Positions 1 to 10,300 of a stretch of 64,000 bases of DNA are shown piece by piece. The notes beneath the pieces were generated by a model, which saw only the letters and a list, made by a program, of their open reading frames with translations, was not told the origin of the DNA and did no database searches. Source of the stretch: Cruoricaptor ignavus (GTDB lineage: Bacteria > Bacteroidota > Bacteroidia > Flavobacteriales > Weeksellaceae); assembly GCF_900141665.1 (NCBI RefSeq), contig NZ_FQYI01000010.1, forward strand, positions 18,272-82,271. The letters are read 5' to 3'. The stretch's first letter is position 1. Every line of letters starts with the position of its first letter. The position numbers and the translations under genes are program-made.

Positions 1-93
1 ATGAGCGGCGATTGGAAGATTGCCGTGGATTGCGGTTCCAACTCGGTGCGCATCGGTTCGTCGATTTTTGGAGAACGAATTTATAAAAATTAA
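1..93 (+). CDS. YggS/PLPBP-family pyridoxal phosphate-binding protein, 3' end only
   Basis: Only the last 30 codons are in the window; the ATG at base 1 is an internal methionine. The tail, with MSGD followed by a VRIGSSIFGER-like stretch, matches the C-terminus of the YggS/PROSC family, where the MSxD and VRxGxxIFG segments bind the PLP phosphate. Family members are monomeric fold-III proteins that buffer free PLP and have no known catalytic activity. The call rests on a short tail, so it is good but not certain. Confidence 0.75.
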   Translation: MSGDWKIAVDCGSNSVRIGSSIFGERIYKN

Positions 94-146
94 ACGCCGA
101 TATTCCGGGGAATGATTTTTGCTTAAACAATCAAAATCCTAAAATT

Positions 147-1331
147 ATGCAGAAGATTTTGATTGTTGAAGATGAAAAAGCCATTTCCGGCGTACTCGAA
201 AGCATCCTTTCGGATGAGCTTCCCGAATATGAATTTGATACCGCAGAGGATGGGCTGGAAGGTTTGAAAGCCATTGAGAAAAATGAATATGCCTTAGTAA
301 TTTCCGACATCAAAATGCCGAAACTCTCCGGCACAGAACTCCTCAGCCAGGCTCTGCAGATGAAGCCAGAAACTACTTTTATAATGATTTCCGGCCACGC
401 AGATATTGATACGGCAGTCGGCAGCCTACGAGATGGCGCGTATGATTTCATCCAGAAGCCGATAGATATTAACCGACTGATCACCAGCGTTAAAAATGCA
501 ATTGACAAAGAAAAATTATCTAAGGAAAACCAGAAATTGCAAAGTGAAAACAGCACGCTGAAGAAAAAGGTAAGCAAAAAGTACCAAATGATCGGCGAAA
601 GTGATGCACTGAAAAAAATCCACGAAATGGTGGACAAAGTTGCGCAATCCGATGCGCGCGTGCTCATTACCGGGCCAAACGGCGCCGGCAAAGAATTGGT
701 GGCGCACGCGCTTCACGAAAAAAGCGAGCGCAGCAAAGGCCCGATGGTGGAGGTAAACTGTGCCGCGATTCCGTCAGAACTGATCGAATCTGAATTATTT
801 GGACATGTAAAAGGATCGTTTACCGGAGCCATTAAAGATAAGCAGGGAAAATTTGAGCAGGCGAATAACGGTACCATATTCCTCGATGAAATTGGTGATA
901 TGAGCCTCATTGCCCAGGCGAAGGTGCTCCGCGCGCTTCAGGAAAACAAAGTTTCACCCGTCGGAAGCGATAAAGAAATAAAGGTGGATGTGCGGGTGCT
1001 CGCTGCTACCAACAAGAATATGCAGGAGGAAATCGCCGCCGGAAGGTTTCGGGAAGACCTTTACCACCGCCTTTCCGTGATTGAAATCTATGTACCCCCA
1101 CTAGATGAGCGGAAAGAAGACATCAAATTACTGGTGGAGCACTTTGCAAAACTTATTGCTGATGAACACGGTACGGCATCGAAAAAATTTGATGATGCGG
1201 CAATATCGGCACTGGAGGAGTTCAGCTGGACAGGAAATATCCGCGAGCTGCGGAATGTGGTGGAGCGCCTGATAATCCTCGGCGGTACTACCGTTACAGC
1301 AGAGGATGTGGCGAGTTTTGTACGGAAATAG
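147..1331 (+). CDS. Sigma-54-dependent response regulator lacking a C-terminal HTH domain
   Basis: A 394-residue NtrC-type regulator. Residues 1-120 are a receiver domain with acidic pair E8/D9, phospho-acceptor D54 and K104. A short coiled linker (about 120-145) leads to an AAA+ domain with Walker A GPNGAGKE (176-183), the sigma-54 contact loop GSFTGA (223-228) and Walker B IFLDEIGD (244-251). The protein stops just after the AAA+ lid (ending ASFVRK), so the Fis-type DNA-binding domain of NtrC is absent. It may therefore act from solution on sigma-54 holoenzyme. No cognate histidine kinase lies next to it. The ATG at 147 is the first start in a clean frame. Confidence 0.93.
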   Translation: MQKILIVEDEKAISGVLESILSDELPEYEFDTAEDGLEGLKAIEKNEYALVISDIKMPKLSGTELLSQALQMKPETTFIMISGHADIDTAVGSLRDGAYDFIQKPIDINRLITSVKNAIDKEKLSKENQKLQSENSTLKKKVSKKYQMIGESDALKKIHEMVDKVAQSDARVLITGPNGAGKELVAHALHEKSERSKGPMVEVNCAAIPSELIESELFGHVKGSFTGAIKDKQGKFEQANNGTIFLDEIGDMSLIAQAKVLRALQENKVSPVGSDKEIKVDVRVLAATNKNMQEEIAAGRFREDLYHRLSVIEIYVPPLDERKEDIKLLVEHFAKLIADEHGTASKKFDDAAISALEEFSWTGNIRELRNVVERLIILGGTTVTAEDVASFVRK

Positions 1332-1367
1332 TTCTGTTTTAATAAGGAAGAAACGGGAAGTTTGCGG

Positions 1368-1375
1368 TATTTTTG
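1368..1375 (+). promoter_or_regulatory. Flavobacterial -7 element before the MATE gene
   Basis: TATTTTTG fits the TAnnTTTG -7 consensus of Bacteroidota and sits 15 bases before the ATG at 1391. No TTG is visible at the expected -33 spacing, so this is moderate evidence. Confidence 0.45.
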
Positions 1376-1390
1376 CTGCAAACTTTTTTT

Positions 1391-2746
1391 ATGCCTTTTT
1401 TGGAAAAAAACCTTTCCCGCCAAACTCTGAAACTTGCCCTCCCCGTGATGATAACACAACTCGGGCAGGTTTCCGTTCAGCTTTTTGACAACATCATTGT
1501 CGGAAACTTGCTGGGCTCCCAGGCACTGGCGTCCGTATCTCTGGGCAACGCAATTTTTATGATGATGTTCATCTTCGGGCTGGGTATTTCATTTGCTATC
1601 CCCCCCCTTGTTTCAGAGGCGCATTCTCAGAATAATGATGAGAGGATCAGCGCCGTGTTCCGTCACGGTTTTGTGCTAAATATGTCCGTAGGCGTACTGC
1701 TGATGATACTGATGCTCGCTGCCAGACCGCTGCTTTACCACCTAGATCAGCCGGAAGAAATCATCCCGGATACGGTACACTTTGTGAGCATTATGGCATT
1801 TAGCGTTTTGCCGTTTATGGCTTTCCAGACTTTGCGGGAAGTTTCGGAAGGCCTGGGCTACACCGTAGGCGTTACTAAGGCTACCATTGCTGCCAACTTG
1901 GTGAATATCGCGCTGAATTATATCTTCATCAAAGGGCTCTTCGGCTTTCCGCCGATGGGCGTGCGCGGCTCAGCATATGCCACCCTCCTCGCACGGATTT
2001 TTATGCTCGCTTTCCTGTTAATTGTAATGCTGAATCATACTTTAACAAGAAAATATCTCCGCGCATTCACCTTAAAAGCAGAAACTTTCCGAAGAAGTAT
2101 GTTTTTAAATCTCTGGAAACTCGGTTTGCCTACCGCCCTTCAGATGTTTTTCGAAATCACAGCATTTTCCACCGCGGCATTTATCTGCGGGTTGGTTTCT
2201 GCCAAAGATATTGCGGCGCACCAGATTGCCCTTAGTATGGCATCTTTTACTTTTAACCTCTGCGTCGGCTTCAGCGTAGCCTCCACGATTATGGTGGGCA
2301 GGCGGTGGGGCGAGCGCAAGTACGAGGAACTCAGAGCTGTGGGCATCAATAATTTGAAAATGGCATTTATCTTTATGATGATCTGCGCGGCATTCTTCGT
2401 GCTGGCACGCGGCACTCTGCCAACATTTTTTACCAAACCCGACGATGTGGAGGTCATTGCCTTAGCCTCCCAGCTGCTTATTTTTGCGGCCCTTTTCCAG
2501 TTGTCCGACGGGATCCAGGTTACGGCTCTGGGGGCGCTGCGAGGCGTTCAGGATGTGCGGGTGCCCAGCCTCATCACTTTTGTGGCCTATTGGGTCATTA
2601 CTTTGCCCTTGGGCTACTATCTTTGCGTGTCCCGAGGGATGGGCGCTACGGGGATGTGGATTGCCTTCGTGGCCGGCCTTACTTTTTCAGCGGTGACGCT
2701 CGTGTACAGATTTTTAAAACAAACCGGGCGGTTTTTAAAACTTTAA
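1391..2746 (+). CDS. MATE-family multidrug/cation antiporter
   Basis: A 451-residue polytopic inner-membrane protein with about twelve hydrophobic helices in two similar halves, the layout of MATE (NorM/DinF) exporters. The N-terminal segment with LALPVMITQLGQ and a VSLGNAIF-like helix is typical. Family members export organic cations or drugs in exchange for Na+ or H+; the substrate cannot be told. I prefer the ATG at 1391 (MPFLEKNL) over the in-frame TTG at 1373, which lies inside the promoter -7 element. Confidence 0.92.
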   Translation: MPFLEKNLSRQTLKLALPVMITQLGQVSVQLFDNIIVGNLLGSQALASVSLGNAIFMMMFIFGLGISFAIPPLVSEAHSQNNDERISAVFRHGFVLNMSVGVLLMILMLAARPLLYHLDQPEEIIPDTVHFVSIMAFSVLPFMAFQTLREVSEGLGYTVGVTKATIAANLVNIALNYIFIKGLFGFPPMGVRGSAYATLLARIFMLAFLLIVMLNHTLTRKYLRAFTLKAETFRRSMFLNLWKLGLPTALQMFFEITAFSTAAFICGLVSAKDIAAHQIALSMASFTFNLCVGFSVASTIMVGRRWGERKYEELRAVGINNLKMAFIFMMICAAFFVLARGTLPTFFTKPDDVEVIALASQLLIFAALFQLSDGIQVTALGALRGVQDVRVPSLITFVAYWVITLPLGYYLCVSRGMGATGMWIAFVAGLTFSAVTLVYRFLKQTGRFLKL

Positions 2747-2764
2747 TTTAAAACTAAAAATATT

Positions 2765-4270
2765 ATGCAGGTAGATATCAGAAGGCTGAATCTCAGCGAT
2801 TTTGATGAGTTGATCGAGGTAATGAAGAAATCCTACCCGGAGATGATGGACGATGTCTGGGAAAAGCGAAGCATACAGAAGCTGATCTCGATATTCCCGG
2901 ATGGGCAGATCTGTGTGACGGTGGACGGGAAGGTGGCTGCGGCGTGCCTCTCCATCATCGTTCAGTACGAGCTATACGGCGACGATCATACTTATGCTGA
3001 AATTACCGGGAACTCCAGCTTCAATACCCATTACAACTCCGGCAATGTGCTGTACGGCATCGAGATGTTTGTAGATCCGGAATACCGCTCGCTGCGGCTG
3101 GGCAGGCGCCTCTACGATGCCCGCAAGGAGCTTTGTGAAAAACTGAACCTTCGGTCGATAATCGTGGGCGGGCGCATCCCAAACTATCACAAATACAGCG
3201 CGGAAATGTCGCCAAGGCAATACATCCACAATGTTCGCAAGCAGGAAATTTACGATCCTGTGCTTACTTTCCAGCTTTCCAATGGGTTTCAGCCCAAGCG
3301 AATTCTGAAAAATTATTTGCCGGGAGACAAGTTTTCCGGTGAAAATGCCGTTCTGCTGGAGTGGAGCAACATCTACTACAGCCGCAAGCCCAATACGATG
3401 CAGGACAGCGTAATCCGCCTCGGGCTGGTGCAGTGGCAGATGCGCCAGTTTAAAAATGTGGAGGAATTTTATGAACAGGTAGAGTTTTTCGTGGATGCGC
3501 TGGGCAGCTACAAATCGGATTTCGTGCTCTTCCCCGAATTTTTCAATACGCCTCTGCTCGCGCTTTTCAACCACCTCTCCGAGAGGGAAAGTATGCAGGA
3601 ACTGGCAAAACTTACGGAGCAGATTAAGCAGAGAATCTCCGAAATGGCTATTGGCTACAATGTGAACATCATCTGCGGCAGCATGCCGTACGAGGAGGCC
3701 GGCGAGCTTTACAACATCAGCTACCTCCTGCACCGCGACGGCAAAATAGATGAGTACCGCAAAGTGCACATCACCCCGCACGAAAGGAATTACTACGGAA
3801 TGAGGGGCGGCAATGAGATTAAAGTTTTCGATACGGACTGTGGGAAAATCGGTCTCGTAATCTGCTACGATGTAGAATTCCCGGAGCTTTCCCGCCTGCT
3901 GGCAGACCAGGGGATGAAGATACTCTTCGTGCCGTACCTCACCGATACGCAGAACGCCTATACCAGGGTGCGCCACTGTGCCGCGGCACGCGCGATAGAA
4001 AATGAGTGCTATGTAGCCATCTCCGGCTGCGTGGGCAACCTGCCGGGGGTGAAGAATATGGACATCCAGTATGGCCAGGCAGCGGTATTTACACCTTCGG
4101 ATTTCGCTTTTCCATCCAACGCCATCAAAGGGGAAGCCACGCCGAATACGGAAATGACGCTGATTGTGGATGTGGACCTCAACTTGCTGAAGGAGCTACA
4201 CCACTACGGATCCGTGCAGACGATGACTGACCGAAGGCGGGATCTCTACGAGATCTCGCTAAGAGAATAA
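2765..4270 (+). CDS. Bifunctional GNAT acetyltransferase / carbon-nitrogen hydrolase (nitrilase superfamily)
   Basis: A 501-residue fusion. Residues 1-200 form a GNAT domain, with the acetyl-CoA pyrophosphate loop around RLGRRLY (111-117). Residues 215-490 form a nitrilase-fold hydrolase with the Glu-Lys-Cys triad visible as E258 (LFPEFF), K333 (EYRKVH) and C367 (VICYDVEFPE). The architecture recurs in Bacteroidota. An obvious hypothesis is acylation and amide hydrolysis on related small molecules, but the substrate is unknown. It starts 18 bases after the MATE stop, so the two are probably co-transcribed. Confidence 0.93.
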   Translation: MQVDIRRLNLSDFDELIEVMKKSYPEMMDDVWEKRSIQKLISIFPDGQICVTVDGKVAAACLSIIVQYELYGDDHTYAEITGNSSFNTHYNSGNVLYGIEMFVDPEYRSLRLGRRLYDARKELCEKLNLRSIIVGGRIPNYHKYSAEMSPRQYIHNVRKQEIYDPVLTFQLSNGFQPKRILKNYLPGDKFSGENAVLLEWSNIYYSRKPNTMQDSVIRLGLVQWQMRQFKNVEEFYEQVEFFVDALGSYKSDFVLFPEFFNTPLLALFNHLSERESMQELAKLTEQIKQRISEMAIGYNVNIICGSMPYEEAGELYNISYLLHRDGKIDEYRKVHITPHERNYYGMRGGNEIKVFDTDCGKIGLVICYDVEFPELSRLLADQGMKILFVPYLTDTQNAYTRVRHCAAARAIENECYVAISGCVGNLPGVKNMDIQYGQAAVFTPSDFAFPSNAIKGEATPNTEMTLIVDVDLNLLKELHHYGSVQTMTDRRRDLYEISLRE

Positions 4271-4277
4271 TAAAACG

Positions 4278-4309
4278 AATCCGCCGGCTGCGTTTCCGGC
4301 GGATTTTTT
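4278..4309. terminator. Bidirectional intrinsic terminator
   Basis: A perfect 10-bp stem (AATCCGCCGG at 4278-4287 with CCGGCGGATT at 4296-4305) and an 8-base loop, followed by a T-run on the plus strand. It lies between the convergent GNAT-nitrilase and TonB-receptor genes and can serve both. Confidence 0.9.
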
Positions 4310-4311
4310 CA

Positions 4312-6531
4312 TTAAAGTTTAAACTCAAGCTTAGCGTTAAAGAAACGACCCGTGAGCCGAACTGGCACGCCGTAGATTGAGCTACTCGTCACATCGCTCA
4401 CCCATTGATTTGCCACGGTATTGTTGATGTTAAACGCGTTGAAAACCTGCACGCCAAGCGAAAGCTCTTTAAAATTTCCCCAGAAATTCCCAGAAGCTTT
4501 GAAATCTTTCTGGTCAATGAAAATTTTCGACAAACCGATATCCACCCTTTTGTAAGCCGGCAGGGTTTTCTGGTAACCATACGGCGCGTAAGGATTCGGC
4601 TGATTCGTTACCGGATCAATGCTGATAGGCGCACCGGTCGGGAGTCCGCTGCCGTAGGTCAGTGTAAGGTTTACACGCATACTTGGGAATACCGGCATAT
4701 AATCCTGATAGAACATCGAGAAGCGGAAACGCTGGTCCGTAGGCCTTGGGATATTTCCCCTGTCGTCAATATTTTCGTAAGCCCTGGCATAACTTGCTGA
4801 AATCCAAGAATCTACACCAGGAACAAATTCACCGAAAAGCCGTGCATCAATTCCGTAGGCATAGCCTTTCGAATTATTTTCACCGAAATATCTGGTGCGA
4901 ACATTGTCCACATAATACGGAATCAGCTTGTTCAGATTTTTGTAATAAGCCTCGGTCGTCAGCTTAAAAGGCCGCTGAAACATTGAGAATTCATAGTCAT
5001 TACCCAGGATAATCTGCAGAGATTGCTGCGCCTTGATATTCGGATTGAAGCTGCCATCCAGCGCCTTGATTTCCTTGTAAAACGGCGCCTGATAATACAA
5101 ACCGCCAGCAATCCGGAAGAGCATATCTGCATTCCAGTCCGGCTTTATCGCAAACTGAACCCTTGGGCTCACCAAGGTTTCGCCGTTGTAAGACCAATGC
5201 TGCGCACGAACGCCAGCATTGATGAACACGCGGTTTCTATCCCACATCATTTTCTTGGAAAACTGCGCATAGCCGGAAATTCTGCTTGGTGAGATGTCGT
5301 TTTGCCCGCTGATTAAATAGCGCAGCTTCAGATCACCATCGTTTATGGGGAAAGGATTATCCATATCTCTTTGTGATGTATATCCCAGATAATCAATCAG
5401 TTGCCATTCATTTGTAAGGTCTTCGATTTTCTCCTTCTCGAATTTTACACCCACTTCAAAATCCGTGTTTACATTTGGTGAAAACCGTGTTCTTAGCTGG
5501 CTTCCGAAGGTGCGGATGAAGAGGTCGTTTCTTGCGTGGTCAATCTGTCCGCCGGCATCATACGAAGGCAAGGGTTCGCCGGAAACAGGGTCGAAAGTTT
5601 GCAGCATATAGCCGGAAGCTAGGCTGTAATACTCTCTCTCGCGATTTTGATAGGCAAAATTATCAAGCGTTACGCGCCAATTTCTATTCGGCTTAAAGTT
5701 CACGCTCAGCGTTCCCATCATATTTTTGTAGCGGTCGTCCTCCCTACCGTTGTAGAAAACCGTCAAACGAATGGGCTGAAGTGCCGTTCCAAAATCGATG
5801 TCCTTTTGCTTCGGCACCATCTCATAATCATTCTTCGAGTAAAAACCGAGGAAAGAAATATCCAGTTTTGGATGCGCCGCATAATTCAGGTAAGATTGCA
5901 CATCGATGTAAGTAGGGTTGAAATCCGTATCCTCATTCAGCGTGTTCAGCACAAGGTTTGTATTCCTGTATCTTCCTGAAACTAAGGCTGTTAGCTTTTT
6001 ATCCTTCGTTGCAAAACCACCAGTCAATCTTCCGCCAATCAAACTTGCTTCGCCAGAAAGTTCCATTTTCTCTGGCTGGCGATAGTAAATGTTCAGCGCG
6101 GATGACATTTTGTCACCATACCTCGCCTCAAAACCTCCCGCCGAAAAATTCACCACCGAAACCATATCAGGATTAATGATGCTCATCCCTTCCTGCATCG
6201 AATTCCGAATCAAAAACGGCCGGTAGATTTCAATGTCATTGATGTAAATCAAATTCTCGTCGTAGTTTCCGCCACGCACCATATATTGCGAGGAAAGCTC
6301 CGTGTTGGAATTTACGGAAGGCAGCGTTTTCAGCACGCCCTCTATTCCGCCCGCAGCAGAAACCACTTGCTGTGCGGCCTTTGTGGAAATACTCTGGTTG
6401 GTAAGGTCGGTATTTTTCGGCCTGCCCTTTTTCTGGAAAACAATTTCCTCTATCTGATTTTCCTTCTGCACTTCCTGCGCCAAAGCGAAAAGCGGCGCCA
6501 AAGCTGAAACGAATAAAATGAGCTTTTTCAA
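4312..6531 (-). CDS. TonB-dependent outer-membrane receptor
   Basis: 739 residues with a signal peptide (MKKLILFVSALAPLFALA), a plug domain (about 45-150, with the YMVRGGNYDENL and GFEARYGDKMSS signatures) and a beta-barrel ending in an aromatic/hydrophobic strand (LEFKL). There is no N-terminal carboxypeptidase-regulatory-like domain and no SusD partner nearby, so it is more like a siderophore/metal-type receptor than a SusC; the ligand is unknown. The start codon is TTG: the secretion signal begins there and no in-frame ATG lies upstream. It is downstream of kdsA with a short gap, so read-through is possible. Confidence 0.93.
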   Translation of the reverse strand: MKKLILFVSALAPLFALAQEVQKENQIEEIVFQKKGRPKNTDLTNQSISTKAAQQVVSAAGGIEGVLKTLPSVNSNTELSSQYMVRGGNYDENLIYINDIEIYRPFLIRNSMQEGMSIINPDMVSVVNFSAGGFEARYGDKMSSALNIYYRQPEKMELSGEASLIGGRLTGGFATKDKKLTALVSGRYRNTNLVLNTLNEDTDFNPTYIDVQSYLNYAAHPKLDISFLGFYSKNDYEMVPKQKDIDFGTALQPIRLTVFYNGREDDRYKNMMGTLSVNFKPNRNWRVTLDNFAYQNREREYYSLASGYMLQTFDPVSGEPLPSYDAGGQIDHARNDLFIRTFGSQLRTRFSPNVNTDFEVGVKFEKEKIEDLTNEWQLIDYLGYTSQRDMDNPFPINDGDLKLRYLISGQNDISPSRISGYAQFSKKMMWDRNRVFINAGVRAQHWSYNGETLVSPRVQFAIKPDWNADMLFRIAGGLYYQAPFYKEIKALDGSFNPNIKAQQSLQIILGNDYEFSMFQRPFKLTTEAYYKNLNKLIPYYVDNVRTRYFGENNSKGYAYGIDARLFGEFVPGVDSWISASYARAYENIDDRGNIPRPTDQRFRFSMFYQDYMPVFPSMRVNLTLTYGSGLPTGAPISIDPVTNQPNPYAPYGYQKTLPAYKRVDIGLSKIFIDQKDFKASGNFWGNFKELSLGVQVFNAFNINNTVANQWVSDVTSSSIYGVPVRLTGRFFNAKLEFKL

Positions 6532-6558
6532 TGCTTGAAATTTAAGTTTTGCAAATTA

Positions 6559-7374
6559 CTAATTTTCCAGAATTGCCTGCCTGATTCTTATTAATTTTTC
6601 AAGCAGATTTTCCAGCTGATGCAGCGGCAGCATATTGGCACCGTCCGATTTTGCGCAGCTTGGCTCAGGGTGCGTTTCCAGGAAAATGCCGTCCACACCT
6701 GCTGCTATGCCAGCCTTTGCGATGGTCTCTATCAGCTCCGGTTTTCCGCCCGTAATGCCGGTATTTTGGTTGGGCTGCTGCAGAGAATGCGTGGCATCCA
6801 GAATGACCGGCGCAAACTTCTGCATCGTGGGAATTCCGCGGAAATCCACGATTAAATCGGTGTAGCCGAAGGAATTGCCGCGCTCAATTATCGCCACTTT
6901 TTCATTGCCGGAATCCCGAACTTTCTGCACAGCAAACTGCATACTTTCCGGCGAGAGAAACTGCCCTTTCTTTATGGTGACGGCCTTTCCCGTTTTTGCA
7001 GCGGCAACCAGCAGATCCGTTTGGCGCGCCAAAAATGCGGGAATCTGCAGCACATCTACAAACTGCGCCGCCAATTCTGCGTGATGATTTTCATGAATAT
7101 CCGTAGTTACAGGAATCTGAAAAGTCTGCCCTATTTTTTGCAAAATCTTCAAAGCCTTCTCATCGCCAATGCCGGTGAAGGAATCCACCCTGGATCTGTT
7201 CGCTTTTTTGAAGCTGCCTTTGAAGATGTAAGGAATTTCATATTTCTCGGAAAGCCGCACGATTTCTTCCGCAATCTTCATCGATAAAGCTTCATCTTCA
7301 ATTGCGCAAGGCCCAGCAATCAGAAAAAAATTGCGGGAATTTTTATGGCGGATATTTTCTAAATGCTGAATCAT
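6559..7374 (-). CDS. kdsA: 3-deoxy-8-phosphooctulonate synthase (Kdo-8-P synthase)
   Basis: 271 residues, the normal KdsA length. It condenses phosphoenolpyruvate with arabinose 5-phosphate to Kdo-8-phosphate, the committed step to the LPS inner core, in the cytoplasm. Signature segments include FLIAGPCAIEDE near residue 17, the FKGSFKKANRS segment near 52-62, VTTDIHE and a GTPTMQKF-like stretch. It starts 9 bases after the DUF2723 stop, so the two form an operon. kdsB lies 11 kb away. Confidence 0.97.
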   Translation of the reverse strand: MIQHLENIRHKNSRNFFLIAGPCAIEDEALSMKIAEEIVRLSEKYEIPYIFKGSFKKANRSRVDSFTGIGDEKALKILQKIGQTFQIPVTTDIHENHHAELAAQFVDVLQIPAFLARQTDLLVAAAKTGKAVTIKKGQFLSPESMQFAVQKVRDSGNEKVAIIERGNSFGYTDLIVDFRGIPTMQKFAPVILDATHSLQQPNQNTGITGGKPELIETIAKAGIAAGVDGIFLETHPEPSCAKSDGANMLPLHQLENLLEKLIRIRQAILEN

Positions 7375-7383
7375 AAATGAAAA

Positions 7384-10300
7384 TTATTGCGTGGCACGGA
7401 TTACGCGGTTGGTGATTTGCTCCAGTTTTTCATTGGCATAAGTGGAATCGTAGTCGTTCATCACCTCGAAAATATATTGGTAAAACGGCGTAATTTTCTG
7501 TACTTTTTCGGATTCCCGATAGGCTTTGTCCCTGCCCATCATCTCCAGGTCTTTTATAAATGCATTAAACCTTTTGTCCACTGGCTCTATGGAGCTCACC
7601 AGATAGGCGTAAGCCTTGTCTCGCTGTCCGAGTTTTTCATAAGCGTCCGACACTGCGGAAACTACAAGCGAATATTCAAAAGGTTTCAGCCGCATCTGCC
7701 TGGCTGCAAATCTTTGATTTTGAGGATCAAGAGATGCGTAATAGTCGTATTCTTTGAAGATGCCCTTCTTCAAATCTTCGGCTAGTTTCAGGCCTTTCGC
7801 TTCCTGTCCGGAAATGATGTAGCCGTAAACTATCTGACTCAGGGAGCGCGGGTCGTTAAATTTATCCGAAGGGATTTCCTTTGCCGCAAGGTCCAGGATC
7901 TGCGCCGCACGCTGTGTTTCTCCTTTCAGCGCCAAAGCCTCTGCAGCGCGTGCCGCGGAGGCGCGGTAGCTAATGATGTTAGAGGTGCTGGTTTCATCGA
8001 AATGCACGGACCTGTCTTTAAAATTCCCCCATCGGAAATTCTTCACCGTACGGTAAAGATCCTCTGCATCTACCCTGCCCAGATCGCCGTTTTTATTTTC
8101 CGCTGTTCTGATCGGTACTAGGCGGTAGCTAAAGCCGTCAAACTGCAGATAATCATTAAGGTAGAATGTATTATCCTCGCTGTAGATGCCGCCTGAGGAA
8201 AAACTGATCGGGCGCCTCCAGTCAAAATTGGCGAGGATATCCAAAAGCATCAAATCATTTTTAAACATCGTTTGCTTGCCATAGTCAATCACGATTTGGT
8301 CGAGCGCTTCTGGTAGATCTGCCGCGGTGATGATGCCTGCCTTTACTGCATTTTGCTTATTTACCGGCAAAATAAATTTTGAAACGGGGAGGATGTTGAA
8401 CCTGTCATATTTCTCTTCGCCGAAGAGCATTTTCAGGAGTTGGTCTTTATCCTCTGATTTTGTTTTAAGGAACTGTACTGCCTCCTTCACGGTCATAGAA
8501 TCCTGCGTTGCAAACTTCCGAAAGCTGGCAAATGCGGTCTGCGGCATACCCTGGGCATTCATATTTTCGAAGAGCCCCTGCCAGGATTCTTTGTCCATCA
8601 CATAAATCTGGTCATTGCTGCCGTCTCGGTAGTCTTCGTGTACTAGGCTGCTCGGCACGGCATCGGCGTTGTAGGTTTTCCTCCTTACCTGGTCGATGTT
8701 CCACGGTGTGGAAAGCAGCGTGAAATTCACGACCTTCACATCATCCCGAAATCTTTCCGTTTCCTGAATTGCCCAAACGGGATAAGTATCATTATCCCCG
8801 TAAACAAACAGGATGTCATTTTTTGGCAATGATTTTAAAACAGAGTAAGCATAATCGTAGGCTGTGTATCTTTTGCTCCTGTCGTGCGGGTTGTAGTTCT
8901 GGAAGCCCATCATAAACGGAATACCCAGTAGTAGCGCGGAAACAGCGATGGTAGCAGCGTTTTTCTTCACTTTATTTTGGGTAAACCAAAGAATCGCAGC
9001 AGCCCCCAACCCAATCCAGATGGCAAAGGCGTAGAAAGAGCCCACCATTGCATAATCTCTCTCCCTTGGCTCAAAAGGTTTCACGCTGGTGTAAAAGATG
9101 ATGCCCACACTCGTTAAAATGAAGAGTGACAAAATGGCATACCACCTTAGGAAATCTCTATTAGCCTGAAAGAAAAAGCCAATCAAGCCCAGCAGCAAAG
9201 GCAGGAAGAAGAATTTCACGGTGGAGGCATTCCGGAATTTCGCCGGCATATTATCCTGCTTTCCGTACAATGCATTATCGATGAATGGTATGCCGGAAAT
9301 CCAGTTGCCCTTCGTGTTTTCCATATTGCCTTCCAGGTCGTTTTGCCTCCCTACGAAATTCCACATCAGGTAGCGCACGAAGTAGTAGGAATTCTGGAAG
9401 GAGAAGAAATAATCCAGGTTTTGCGCTAAGCTGGGGCGCTGTACATTTATCAGGTCGTAGGGCTTCACATTGAGATAATCTTCCACCTTTATAGTGCCGT
9501 CTTCATACTTCGCCCGCAGCTCATCGTACATCTGTTTTGCCTCCGGGCTGTCGGCATATTCCCCGTTGAAGTTGAACTCGAAATCCGGCGCTCCGTACAT
9601 GGAAATGTAGTTCGCCATCACGGATTTATCCTCGTTGTACATCCTCGGCAGGAAGCTGGTGTGGTTTTTATTGTAAACATAGTTAAATCGATCGCCCACT
9701 ACTCTGTAGCTGCCAGTTTTTTCATCTTTTTCGTAAATGTCGCCGGTTTTCGTCTGCCTGTAGCTTCCATCCTCGTTGCGCTCGATGCCCTTGGCATCCA
9801 GGTAAGCGGTGTAATTTTGCCCGTAAATCGTTGGCCAGTCGCCGTATTGTTCACGGTTGTAATAATCCAGCATCCCGATGGCGGTATCAGGATTATTCAG
9901 GTTCATCGGTGGGTTGGCATTCGCACGAATCGGGATTACCAGCCAACACGAAAAACCGATGAGCATAAAAACTACCGACAGAACCACGGTCTGGTAAAGC
10001 CCCCTGCCGGATTTCCGCGTCCATTTTATCAGGAAAAAGCAAAGCAGCCCGAGAAGCAAGAATGCGAGCACCGTGCCGGAGTGGAACGGCAGCCCCAGCC
10101 CGTTCACCGCGAAGATTTCCAGCCTGCCGAAAAGCGTCATTATCACAGGGAAAATACCCTTGAAAACGATGGCGAGAATCGCAAGTGTGATGAGATTTGC
10201 AATAAGGAAACTCCTCCAGCTGAACTCGTATCTTTTGGCATAATACAGCAGGCAGATTGCCGGGATGGAAAGCATACACATCATATGCACCCCCACGGAA

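Noticed and set aside
2972..3976. A 334-residue ORF antisense to the GNAT-nitrilase gene
   Set aside because: It is a reading-frame shadow in GC-richer coding sequence; the sense strand has clear catalytic motifs and the antisense product has none.
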